DNA of 37,929 bases from Bacteroidales bacterium (GTDB lineage Bacteria; Bacteroidota; Bacteroidia; Bacteroidales; WCHB1-69): the NCBI GenBank assembly GCA_017454945.1, contig JAFTCA010000013.1, positions 124,505 to 162,433 of the forward strand. Reading direction: 5' to 3'. A program made the position numbers and the translations under genes. The notes under the pieces were generated by a model. That model ran no database searches, was not told where the DNA came from, and was given only the letters and a program-made list of their open reading frames with translations. Each line of letters opens with the position of its first letter. The stretch's first letter is position 1. This document shows, in pieces, positions 24,175 through 32,214 of the stretch.

Positions 24175-26067
24175 ATGCCTAAATCCCCATTGACAGTAGC
24201 ATTTCTCCGTTTCATCGGACTAGTGGCGATTTATACGCTGTCGCGGTGGATGTTTTACCTTTTCAATGCTGCTCAGTTTCCTGATCCCAATGTTTATGTC
24301 TGGTTGCAAGGAGTTCGGTTTGACATTGTTATCATATTGTTACTCAACTGCTTGTATTTTATCCCATACCTACTACCCTGCTCTTTTATCAAAAACCGCA
24401 TTTTTAGGAAAGTGGAAGATTGGCTGATGGTTATTATCAACTCCATCGCGTTGTTACTCAACCTGATAGATACTTGCTATTATCCATTTTCGATGCGCAG
24501 AATGACGGGTGACATTTTCGGATTTATAGGCGAAACCAATAATTTCGGCGAGTTGGTGCCCGTTTTTCTCAAGGATTATTTCTACATGATTTTCATCTGG
24601 GCAGGATTCATTTTGCTGATTATAGGTCTGATTTATCTAACGAATAAGATTGATTATCAAGAATATAACTTTAAAAGAAAACGGCTATGGCTGCAGATTC
24701 CCGTCAGATTGGTTGTTTTGTTCCTTATGTTGACGGGCCTGCGCGGCGGCTGGCAATACCGGCCGCTCAATGTGGCTGCGGCGGCGCAAGTGAATGGCAT
24801 CAGTCATGCGGCATTGGTGCTCAACTCACCCTACTCGTTGCTCAGCACGCTCAGCGGCGAGCGGCTCGACCGCAAGCAATACATGACCGACGAAGCGTGC
24901 GCCGCCATTTTTTCCACACGCCAAACCAACTTTACAACAGGCAGTTTCATGCCGCCAGTCACAGAGAATGTGGTACTGATTATTCTGGAAGGCATTTCTA
25001 GTGAATACTCCACCTACTTGGCCGACGAGCCCAAGCGAATGGCTGGTTTCACGCCGTTTATCGACAGTTTGGCACAACATAGCATAGTCTTCCGAGGTTT
25101 GGCCAACGGACAGCAGAGCATTGAGGCGCTCTCTTCCATTTTGGGCGGCCTGCCGTCGCTGCTGGGCACACCGTTCAGCCAGTCGTCGTACGCCACCAAT
25201 GCTATCGACTATGCGCTGCCCAAGCTCAAACAACGCGGCATGCACACGATGTTTTTCCACGGTGGGCGCAACGGCACCATGGGCTTCGACCGCTACTGCA
25301 AATTAGCTGGTATAGACGACTATTACGGATTAAACGAATATTCAGGGCCTCAGAGCGATTTTGACGGCACTTGGGGCATTGCCGACCAACCATACCTCCA
25401 ATACTTTGCGCATACGTTAGAAGCTGAAAAACAGCCCTTTTTCGCCGCCGTCTTCACGTTGTCGTCGCACCACCCATTCGTGGTGCCTGAAAAATACGAC
25501 AAGCTATTGCCTCACGGAGAGATTCCCATGCAGCATACGGTGGCATACACCGACTTGGCGTTAAGGGACTTTTTCGCCACAGCCCAAAAATCAGCTTGGT
25601 ACGACAAAACCCTGTTCGTCATCACGGCCGATCACACCAACTTTAAAGATGCCTCGCACATTGATTATCAAAAGCATAGATATGCCGTGCCCATGATATT
25701 CTATCATTCTAAGGCTGACACGTCATTTCGCTCGCAGCGTCTTATGCAACAAGCTGACATTATGCCAACTATCTTTGCCTATTGCGGTTTCAATGAGGCA
25801 TTTACCACTTTTGGTCGCAATGCTTTTGACGACGGCGCCGTGCATTTCGCGGTGAACCGACTGTCGGGCATGTACCAGCTGTATATCGACCACTATCTTG
25901 TTGAATTTGACGGGCAACAAATACGTTATATTTGGGACTTGGCCACCGAACCCGACCGCACGCCTTTGTCAGCCGAAGAAGTGCCAGAATTGGCACAATA
26001 TGAAAAACTGCTAAAATCTATCATTCAGCAGTTTAACAATGGTTTATTAAAGAATGAGTTGAGGTAA
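24175..26067 (+). CDS. LtaS/OpgB-like sulfatase-fold phosphoglycerol transferase
   Basis: 630 residues. Five N-terminal membrane helices (to about residue 190) are followed by a periplasmic alkaline-phosphatase-superfamily domain. It shows VVLIILEGISSEYS with the metal Glu, GQQSIEALSSILGGLPSL with Ser at the position where LtaS and OpgB have the nucleophilic Thr, MFFHGGRNGTMGFDRY, TLSSHHPF and ITADHTNF. Likely transfers phosphoglycerol or phosphoethanolamine to an envelope glycan or lipid. Gram-negative Bacteroidota have no classical LTA, so the acceptor is unknown. Converges with the next gene, with 8 nt between stops. Confidence 0.88.
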   Translation: MPKSPLTVAFLRFIGLVAIYTLSRWMFYLFNAAQFPDPNVYVWLQGVRFDIVIILLLNCLYFIPYLLPCSFIKNRIFRKVEDWLMVIINSIALLLNLIDTCYYPFSMRRMTGDIFGFIGETNNFGELVPVFLKDYFYMIFIWAGFILLIIGLIYLTNKIDYQEYNFKRKRLWLQIPVRLVVLFLMLTGLRGGWQYRPLNVAAAAQVNGISHAALVLNSPYSLLSTLSGERLDRKQYMTDEACAAIFSTRQTNFTTGSFMPPVTENVVLIILEGISSEYSTYLADEPKRMAGFTPFIDSLAQHSIVFRGLANGQQSIEALSSILGGLPSLLGTPFSQSSYATNAIDYALPKLKQRGMHTMFFHGGRNGTMGFDRYCKLAGIDDYYGLNEYSGPQSDFDGTWGIADQPYLQYFAHTLEAEKQPFFAAVFTLSSHHPFVVPEKYDKLLPHGEIPMQHTVAYTDLALRDFFATAQKSAWYDKTLFVITADHTNFKDASHIDYQKHRYAVPMIFYHSKADTSFRSQRLMQQADIMPTIFAYCGFNEAFTTFGRNAFDDGAVHFAVNRLSGMYQLYIDHYLVEFDGQQIRYIWDLATEPDRTPLSAEEVPELAQYEKLLKSIIQQFNNGLLKNELR

Positions 26068-26075
26068 AAAAATAC

Positions 26076-26873
26076 TTATTTATGACCACCAAACAGGCTC
26101 ATTATAAGTTTTTGTTCTTCGGGCGGAAATATATGCATAAATAACACTTCTTCATTTTTAGCATTAAAAGTAATTCTCACACTTCCTGATTTCTCAAATA
26201 GCGACAAAAAATTATTTATTGGGAAAATCATTCGCAAAACTCCTTCATCCGCATTGAAAGAATCAATCAACTCTGCATCAGACATCTCTAGCGTTTTAAT
26301 TTTCTCTTCTTTATCATAGAATTCGATTTTAAAATTTTCTATGATTGTATCAGTGTAATTTGATATGACGAATGTGCATTCTTGAATTTCTGCCTTTGAA
26401 TACAGTATAATATTGGCAAAGCGATTATACATTTCACCTGAGCCACGGAACATAGTAGTATAAGCAAAGACAGAGGAATCCGTTTGCGATATAGTCCATT
26501 CGTATGGAGTGTAGATAATCTTCTCTTTCACATCATCATTCAGTCTATCATTCATTATGACTGGTTTTACAATATATCGTGCATATCCCCGCAGCCACAT
26601 ATTAAATTCAAAAGCTTGACAATGGCGTATGGTAAAATTCAATGTGTCGAAAAGTTGGGACATTTCTTTGTTTAGTTTATCGGCCGGAACAGTTTGGTTT
26701 TCCAGTAGTTGCGAAGCCCTATCGCACATATCTGCAATCACAGCTATACGATTCTCATCGTATTCATAGTTTGGATTTTTTGTGATGAGATTATCTGCCT
26801 TTTTAGATGTATGGCAACAGATGAAAAGTGATGTTAGTGTTAACACCATAAATAATATCCGAATTTTTTTCAT
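26076..26873 (-). CDS. Putative lipoprotein of unknown function
   Basis: 265 residues. A hydrophobic leader, MKKIRILFMVLTLTSLFICC, ends in two Cys (19-20), consistent with a relaxed Bacteroidota lipoprotein signal. The mature part mixes helices and beta strands (ENFKIEFYDKEEKIKTLEMS and VRITFNAKNEEVLFMHIFPP). No domain recognised. It lies 29 nt downstream of a similar-sized envelope protein on the same strand and may form a pair with it at the end of the accessory region. Function unknown. Confidence 0.65.
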   Translation of the reverse strand: MKKIRILFMVLTLTSLFICCHTSKKADNLITKNPNYEYDENRIAVIADMCDRASQLLENQTVPADKLNKEMSQLFDTLNFTIRHCQAFEFNMWLRGYARYIVKPVIMNDRLNDDVKEKIIYTPYEWTISQTDSSVFAYTTMFRGSGEMYNRFANIILYSKAEIQECTFVISNYTDTIIENFKIEFYDKEEKIKTLEMSDAELIDSFNADEGVLRMIFPINNFLSLFEKSGSVRITFNAKNEEVLFMHIFPPEEQKLIMSLFGGHK

Positions 26874-26902
26874 AGAATTAATATTTTAAAGGGATTATGT
26901 TC

Positions 26903-27730
26903 TTAAATACACTTCCAGATGGAATCCATAACATGAAGGAAAATATCATTTTCTTGCGGTAATTTGAATTGGTGTGTAAAAACATGAGGTTTATCTAGGA
27001 ATTGTCCGTTCCAATACTTTGCCTCTATTGAATAGTCAATTTGAAAGGGCTCTCCTTTTCTAAAGCGACAAATCGCTGTAATCACATCAACATTTGCAAC
27101 AGTGTCAATGAGGGTTAATGTCTGCTTATTAGAATCAAAAAAATAGGTGCTGGTTCCAAAGAAGTTGCGACGCTCTTGACTTAGGTCATCGAATATGGGG
27201 TTATACACTCGCACAACACTGTCTGTCATCACTTTATATATAAGATATCTCCTGCTCTCCAGTCTGTTACATGGTTCACAATCAAGGCATGGGTTAGCAC
27301 AAACCACCAGTTCTTCTTTACCATCAAAATCCACATCGGCGAAAGAAATCCCCATTCGAGGGTCGAAATAGAGCATTCCTTCAGGTCTGGTTGGATTGTT
27401 GATGAAAATGGTGTCTCCTACTTCTATTTCACTGATATATCGTTCAGATAAAGAAGGAATTTCAACAGAATAACACTTTTCTTCATTTTGAAGAAAAATT
27501 GAAATAATACAATTGTTACATACGCTGCACGGATTAGGATTATACCATACTTTTACTGTGACGTGATAACCGTTCACAGGGTTCTCATACACAAACCATT
27601 GAATAGTATCATTTGTAAGATTCTCTGGTTTATCGAATGCCTGAGATTTTTTAGAACAGAAAGTCATTAGTATGGCAATGCCACCTAAAATAACCGCAAA
27701 GTACAAATAAAAGAAAACTGTCCTTTTCAT
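26903..27730 (-). CDS. Envelope protein with twin PCxxCxxC motifs and a DxDxDG loop
   Basis: 275 residues. An N-terminal hydrophobic segment ending in TFC (Cys25) suggests membrane anchoring or lipidation. PCSVCNNC (67-74) and PCLDCEPC (147-154) repeat the same Cys spacing, and a Ca-binding-like loop (Asp132, Asp134, Asp136 in FADVDFDGKEELVV) lies just before the second. This resembles FG-GAP/XAC2610-like beta repeats. The paired Cys triplets could bind metal or form disulfides. It lies 100 nt behind the DnaB-like gene; whether it belongs to the retron transcript is unclear. Family not recognised. Confidence 0.65.
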   Translation of the reverse strand: MKRTVFFYLYFAVILGGIAILMTFCSKKSQAFDKPENLTNDTIQWFVYENPVNGYHVTVKVWYNPNPCSVCNNCIISIFLQNEEKCYSVEIPSLSERYISEIEVGDTIFINNPTRPEGMLYFDPRMGISFADVDFDGKEELVVCANPCLDCEPCNRLESRRYLIYKVMTDSVVRVYNPIFDDLSQERRNFFGTSTYFFDSNKQTLTLIDTVANVDVITAICRFRKGEPFQIDYSIEAKYWNGQFLDKPHVFTHQFKLPQENDIFLHVMDSIWKCI

Positions 27731-27830
27731 TTATGTTAATGTGTTAACGTTTGAGCCAAATTGTGGTTATCCCGGGATTAAGTGGAGACGGAGCGATATG
27801 GTATTATTTTGTTTTGCCATAGGAAGTTAA

Positions 27831-28787
27831 TCAGAATGGAATATTATCGAAATAAATTGGTATAGGAGATTCAAATGGCGGCATAGGGGCCTCAACTACT
27901 TCTATCTTGTTATCCCAATCTTCAAATCGCGCTTGTTGAAAAAAACTAACGCGCACAAAGGTTACTTCACCATAATGATTCTTAGCCACAATCAAATCCG
28001 CCATATTCTTTGCAGGCATATCATCTTCAAATTTATCTATCAAATAATATTCTGGACGATAAATAAATAGCACAACAGACGAATATATTGCCACACACGA
28101 TTTCACATCTACCATGGCAGGCCTTTTATTACATGCCCTAAACTCGCAATTTCTTGACACGTCCACAGTTAGAAGCACAGCAACACGTAATCGGATAGCT
28201 GTCTGAGCCAATTTAAGCATCATAAGTTCCCGCTCCGTATTGTCTTGTCCTGTCATAAGCCATTCTATGCCATCAATAACCAGCACTTGTATGTCGTCGG
28301 TTTTCTTCAACCGTTCAATTCGCCCAATAATCTCATCCACAATTACATCAGTACAAAATTCAATCCAGACCGGCGCTTCCTTCATTTGTTGAAGATATTC
28401 TTTTCGTCTTTTTTCTGGCGACTCAAATCCAATATCTTCCATAATGGAGATAGCTGTTTTTACATCATCACTAAATTCTTTTTCGCTCTTGTCCTGAATG
28501 AAATTGAATGTATCCCACCCTATCTCTGCTGCCAATAATCTATCAACGAAATATTCCTCATTGGCTTCAAAAGACATGATTGCCGTAGGGATTTTGTTAA
28601 GCACACCGACATTTCTCACCACCGACATCACAAAAGAAGTTTTCCCCATTCCCGGGCGAGCGGCCACAGTACATATTTCTCCAATATGCAGTCCTCCACC
28701 AATCATTTTGTCAAGACTATTTATGCCAGTAGGTATCACATCGGCGCTTGCTTTCTTAGGCTGCGCTAAAATCTTATTAAGTTTCAT
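27831..28787 (-). CDS. Standalone DnaB-C/RecA-like ATPase, retron-associated
   Basis: 318 residues. The protein matches the C-terminal helicase domain of DnaB without the primase-binding N-domain: IPTGINSLDKMIGGGL (18-33), Walker A ARPGMGKTS (43-51), Glu74 in MSFEANEE, Walker B VLVIDGIEWL (168-177), LLTVDVSRN (205-213, the DnaB 'qlnR' region) and DLIVAKNHYGEVTFVRVSFF (264-283). All ATPase residues are present, so activity is likely. It follows the retron reverse transcriptase by only 37 nt in the same direction and is the obvious candidate for the retron effector. Alternatives: a phage or plasmid-derived helicase or a KaiC-like ATPase. Confidence 0.85.
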   Translation of the reverse strand: MKLNKILAQPKKASADVIPTGINSLDKMIGGGLHIGEICTVAARPGMGKTSFVMSVVRNVGVLNKIPTAIMSFEANEEYFVDRLLAAEIGWDTFNFIQDKSEKEFSDDVKTAISIMEDIGFESPEKRRKEYLQQMKEAPVWIEFCTDVIVDEIIGRIERLKKTDDIQVLVIDGIEWLMTGQDNTERELMMLKLAQTAIRLRVAVLLTVDVSRNCEFRACNKRPAMVDVKSCVAIYSSVVLFIYRPEYYLIDKFEDDMPAKNMADLIVAKNHYGEVTFVRVSFFQQARFEDWDNKIEVVEAPMPPFESPIPIYFDNIPF

Positions 28788-28824
28788 TTCTATGTGTAAT
28801 GGTATTTATTTGTATATAAATATT

Positions 28825-29973
28825 TTATAGGCATCCTGCGGCCATCATCAATGCATTATAGCGACCAACAAGACTTTTATAGGTGTCATCATTCTCTCCT
28901 TTCACCATTTTAAGAAACATCAATTTGCCGGAGATGACATTTTCAATACGGCCGGCATATTTACGCAACAAATGTCGGGGATCATTTTTCGTATAATGTT
29001 TGGCAAACACGGCCTGTGCTTTGTCGTAGCCATTCATCTCCCAGTTATGAATTAAAGTACGCAGTTGTTTGACGTATGTGCGTGGCACATTCTCAAAGCG
29101 GTTCACCGAAAGACCTGTCACTTCCTGCCTCATTCCTTGATGGCAAAGGCGGGTTTTGTTAGGATTGATGACAAAGCCCTCCTCATCTTCGATAATGTGT
29201 TTCAGAGACTTACAGAATTTGCTATTTTCAGCGAAGAGGTTGGCCATTCCGCTGAAAGTGATATCATCGGCATAGCGTGTGTACTTTAAGCCGTATGCTT
29301 TCGCCAATTGTGAGAGCTTGCGGTCGAGTTGTTCACAGATGATGTTACTTATGGTTGGCGATGTAGGAGCCCCTTGAGGCAGCACATTTTTACCGTTTTC
29401 ATGGGTGTGGCAGCATAAATCAGTGATGAGACTTGCCACTTCTTTGTTGAGCGAAAAAGGCTTGGCCATAAGCCTTTTAAACAATCGACCGGCAGTGATT
29501 GACGGGAAAAAGTCCTGGAGATCAATGTTATAAACCAAACGCTGTCCCGTGTGCACTTTAGCATTATCGACGACAGATCGACGAGGTACGAAGCCCATGG
29601 CCGCAATATGCGGTGTATAAACGCTTTGCAGTATAAAGTTTAGTCCCTGTTGAACATATTTGAGAAGTGGCATGGGCGCGTCAATAGTGCGAAACTCACC
29701 TTTGTTCTTTTTAGGAATTCTGAATGAAGAATAACGTTTCGACTCTATGGTTGAATAGATACTGTAATTCAGTTGATTCATTGTCAAAAAGGTGGAATGA
29801 GGTCCAAACAACCCTGACAATGTAATATTGAGCAGCTGTTTCAAATCAGCTTTTGTCTTAAGGCGAGGCCATAAAATGGCAACTCTATCAGCAAGTGCGC
29901 GCCGTTTTTCTTGAGTCAGTTCAAGTGGTTTGGGCACAAGCGATTTGGATTGCCCATGCTTAGCAACATTCAT
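28825..29973 (-). CDS. Retron reverse transcriptase
   Basis: 382 residues from the ATG at 29973; a TTG at 30015 would overlap the a2 repeat of the RNA and is rejected. Motifs: retron-specific NAKVH (137-141, NAxxH), DLQDFFPSI (151-159) with the first catalytic Asp, LPQGAPTSP (198-206), TRYADDITFSG (232-242) with the catalytic YADD, and VTG (285-287) in EVTGLSVN. NAxxH plus VTG distinguishes retron RTs from group II intron and DGR enzymes. The N-terminal 75 residues before RT0/1 are longer than in most retrons (about 310-330 residues total). Reverse-transcribes msd DNA from the RNA encoded just upstream. Confidence 0.95.
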   Translation of the reverse strand: MNVAKHGQSKSLVPKPLELTQEKRRALADRVAILWPRLKTKADLKQLLNITLSGLFGPHSTFLTMNQLNYSIYSTIESKRYSSFRIPKKNKGEFRTIDAPMPLLKYVQQGLNFILQSVYTPHIAAMGFVPRRSVVDNAKVHTGQRLVYNIDLQDFFPSITAGRLFKRLMAKPFSLNKEVASLITDLCCHTHENGKNVLPQGAPTSPTISNIICEQLDRKLSQLAKAYGLKYTRYADDITFSGMANLFAENSKFCKSLKHIIEDEEGFVINPNKTRLCHQGMRQEVTGLSVNRFENVPRTYVKQLRTLIHNWEMNGYDKAQAVFAKHYTKNDPRHLLRKYAGRIENVISGKLMFLKMVKGENDDTYKSLVGRYNALMMAAGCL

Positions 29974-29996
29974 TTTCACGTATTTTAAAGAAAGTT

Positions 29997-30258
29997 TTTG
30001 ATGATTGTCACCCAATGGGAATCACTTCAGATAGACAACTCAGTGCAAAACGAGCGATGCGGAGCATAAGCGCGTTTTGCGGAGAAAAGTGGCTAAGACT
30101 GACTATATGTACTTGTTCAATTCTGAACATAGCAACATTGTCATGCGGGCCAAGGTCCTGAGGACACTGCCCGGAGTCTGCCGATAGCAGCAGACAAGTC
30201 GGGGGGACACAACCCACCGACTGATTCTAATTCAGTATTGGGCGACAATCGTATCAAA
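29997..30258 (-). ncRNA. Retron msr-msd RNA
   Basis: Read on the minus strand. The a1 end GATTGTCGCCCAAT (30237-30250) pairs with a2 ATTGGGTGACAATC (30003-30016) with one G-U; beyond a 2-nt bulge the pairing continues, TTTGAT (30253-30258) with ATCAAA (29997-30002). Inside are an msr-like hairpin TCGGTGGG/CCCCCCGA (30199-30220, one mismatch), GTCTGC/GCAGAC (30176-30195), CGGGC/GCCCG with an inner GTCC/GGAC (30146-30173), TGTTCA/TGAACA (30114-30129), and the long msd hairpin GCAAAACG/CGTTTTGC with inner ATGC/GCAT (30045-30080). The RT start follows a2 by 23 nt, as in known retrons. The branching G was not assigned. Confidence 0.85.
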
Positions 30259-30312
30259 GAACTTAAGGTAAAGGTTTGGTTAAATGAAAGATAAAAACAT
30301 GGTGGTATGTGT

Positions 30313-30332
30313 TATCTTTCGCGACAAAGATA
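30313..30332 (-). promoter_or_regulatory. Putative retron promoter overlapped by an inverted repeat
   Basis: The minus strand has TATCTTTG (30325-30332), a TAnnTTTG box, 67 nt before the a1 end. It is part of a 7-bp inverted repeat, TATCTTT-CGCGAC-AAAGATA (30313-30332), which could be an operator. No -33 TTG at the usual distance. The remaining stretch up to 30513 shows no gene, only weak hairpins. Confidence 0.45.
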
Positions 30333-30513
30333 GTATATAAGAATGCAATTTTGGTGCATTGTTGAAAACTTTTTTGTCAGCCCATGCTGGTACAAAAACA
30401 AAGTGAAATTCGCCAAACACATTGTTGTCTCAAAGACTAAGGATTGCTCTTTTGTCCTTACATGAAAGATTCCGCTACGCTCATTTATGGTTATTGAGTG
30501 GGCGGAAACAGGT

Positions 30514-31716
30514 TTAATACAAGAAGCCGAAAAGCCACAATGGGATTCTGTTTCCCCGTCCGAATTCCACGTTATCAATGGCGAGGTAGCTGTCGGGCAG
30601 GTCTTTAATCTGTTCAAACGATTTGTCGGCTCCGCCCACTTCAACGATGTGCGTCCCGTCAATGAGGAAATCACCCTTTGGAGGCGCGTTCAGCTCATGT
30701 ACCCGTCCCACTTGATTGTAGAAAAAAGTCTCTCTAACGGTGCCTGTTTCGGGATGACGGTTGAAGGCATACATAAGATTGGGATTGTCAAGAAACAGTT
30801 TGTCAGGGGATGACATCTGTTTTACAGCTTTTGTGCGAGTCTTCAGCTGCCCCAACAGAGCTCCTTTTTCCAAGAGATCCAGCAGTTTCAGCCCCTGTTC
30901 GCGGCTGGTTTCCAGTTGAGTGTACAAATCTTCCATCTTAGGGATGAAAGGAACCTGTAAAGCGATAATTCCAAGCAGCTTTTTCAATTTCTGAACGGTG
31001 GAATATTCCACGTTCTCTACTGACGGAATGTCTGTCTCAATGGTCTGTTGAACCACTTCAAGTAGCTTGGCGTGATAGCCTTCTAAATCTTCCTTATAAA
31101 AGGGATAGTAGCCGTGCTGATAGTATTGCTCCAGATAGGGAAGCACGTGAATCTGAGCCGCAATGTCAGTGGCAATCTTAATGTGGTGGGAAAGGATGTC
31201 GTCGAGCGACAGCCTCTCATAATGGAGAACATCTTCAAACATCAGGTATTCTCGGAACGACAAGCCGTTCATGGTGTGCATCGCCACACGTCGCGACAAA
31301 TCCCCCTCGCCCTTGTCCAGTTTAAGCATGGAGCTACCTGTGAATACGACATGCATTGAGGGGTATTCGTCGTATATGTTCTTGATGTAGGTCTGCCAAT
31401 GCTCGTATTTGTGCACTTCATCCAAAAACAGGTGGGTTCCCCCGTGGGTGTAATGGTATTCTACCAGATCTGCAAGACTATTGTTCGCAAACCACATGTT
31501 GTCTAACGATACATACAGCACGTGGCTGTCATCGGGAAATGCCTCCTTGATGTGCTGTTTCAATAGTGTGGATTTTCCGACCCCTTTAGGTCCTTTGATA
31601 CCGATGATGCGAGCCTTCCAGTTGATTTTATTGTGGAGTTCACGCTTGAAATTCATGCTCACCTGCGAAACATTGCGGTGTGAATTGCGATAGAGGATTT
31701 CAGGATTGATGGACAT
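30514..31716 (-). CDS. AAA_14 (DUF4143-type) ATPase
   Basis: 400 residues. The ATG at 31716 is chosen because an upstream ATG at 31752 precedes the -7 box. Walker A GPKGVGKST (42-50), Walker B LFLDEVHK (96-103), sensor 1 FTGSS (125-129) and Arg residues in DLSRRVAMH (139-147) are all intact. The C-terminal half has a DUF4143-like end: ETFFYNQV, FLIDGTHIVEVGGADK and LAIDNVEFGRGNRIPLWLFG. Widespread bacterial ATPases of unclear role, often in variable regions. It stands between the retron and the DarT-like operon with its own promoter, so membership in either system is unproven. Confidence 0.88.
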   Translation of the reverse strand: MSINPEILYRNSHRNVSQVSMNFKRELHNKINWKARIIGIKGPKGVGKSTLLKQHIKEAFPDDSHVLYVSLDNMWFANNSLADLVEYHYTHGGTHLFLDEVHKYEHWQTYIKNIYDEYPSMHVVFTGSSMLKLDKGEGDLSRRVAMHTMNGLSFREYLMFEDVLHYERLSLDDILSHHIKIATDIAAQIHVLPYLEQYYQHGYYPFYKEDLEGYHAKLLEVVQQTIETDIPSVENVEYSTVQKLKKLLGIIALQVPFIPKMEDLYTQLETSREQGLKLLDLLEKGALLGQLKTRTKAVKQMSSPDKLFLDNPNLMYAFNRHPETGTVRETFFYNQVGRVHELNAPPKGDFLIDGTHIVEVGGADKSFEQIKDLPDSYLAIDNVEFGRGNRIPLWLFGFLY

Positions 31717-31736
31717 AACTTCCGTTTTAGTGTTTG

Positions 31737-31797
31737 CAAAAATACAAAACAATATTCAAATATGGAAATATTTGCAAAAAGGAATATTCGAATATTC
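31737..31797 (-). promoter_or_regulatory. AAA_14 promoter with two palindromes
   Basis: Minus-strand TATTTTTG (31737-31744) is the -7 box, 20 nt before the ATG at 31716. Just upstream are CAAATATGGAAATATTTG (31757-31774, 7-bp arms) and the perfect 16-bp palindrome GAATATTCGAATATTC (31782-31797). Their positions fit operator sites. Confidence 0.5.
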
Positions 31798-31883
31798 ATT
31801 TTCTATATAATGCTTCAAAACATTCAAACAAAAACGTTAAGGTGGGTTTGCATTAGTGTTTTAATTGTTGTAAGATTCAATAT

Positions 31884-32198
31884 TCAATCTCCATAACAAA
31901 TCTTGCAAGGTGTTCTGCGCATATTGTTTTCGGCCTTACTGATGGTGACCTTTTCCACACTGCCCTTACATGCACTGAGGCCACGGCAGTTGGAATGGCT
32001 GTGGTATTTTGTGGCCGATGAGCCCGTGCAAACATAGACGTATGTTTCGCCACTGATACCACTCTCCTGCCCTTGCACATCGGCCTGTGCTTCTACTTTC
32101 GTTTCGGCTTTTTTAGGTTGCGGTTTTTCCGGCTGATGCGGAGCGGCGAATGTGGCGGTGGAGAAAAGGAGGATGATGGAAAAAAGGAAGGGTTTCAT
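31884..32198 (-). CDS. Small secreted Cys-rich protein
   Basis: 104 residues from the ATG at 32198, which starts a clear signal peptide (MKPFLFSIILLFSTATFA). Earlier in-frame ATGs would add a charged stretch and overlap the upstream gene. A Pro/Lys/Glu linker leads to a C-terminal 50-residue module with five Cys (57, 71, 77, 98, 101) and His residues: YVCTGSSATKYHSHSNCRGL, then TPCKICYGD. The pattern is familiar from small Bacteroidota periplasmic proteins and suggests a zinc-ribbon or disulfide fold. It starts 16 nt after the DUF6939-like gene and may be the last gene of that operon or an unrelated neighbour. Confidence 0.75.
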   Translation of the reverse strand: MKPFLFSIILLFSTATFAAPHQPEKPQPKKAETKVEAQADVQGQESGISGETYVYVCTGSSATKYHSHSNCRGLSACKGSVEKVTISKAENNMRRTPCKICYGD

Positions 32199-32214
32199 AA
32201 GGGGAAAATCCTTT

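Noticed and set aside
29974..30015. Longer N-terminus for the reverse transcriptase starting at TTG 30015
   Set aside because: Would place the start codon inside the a2 repeat of the retron RNA; ATG 29973 lies just after the RNA and gives a normal protein.
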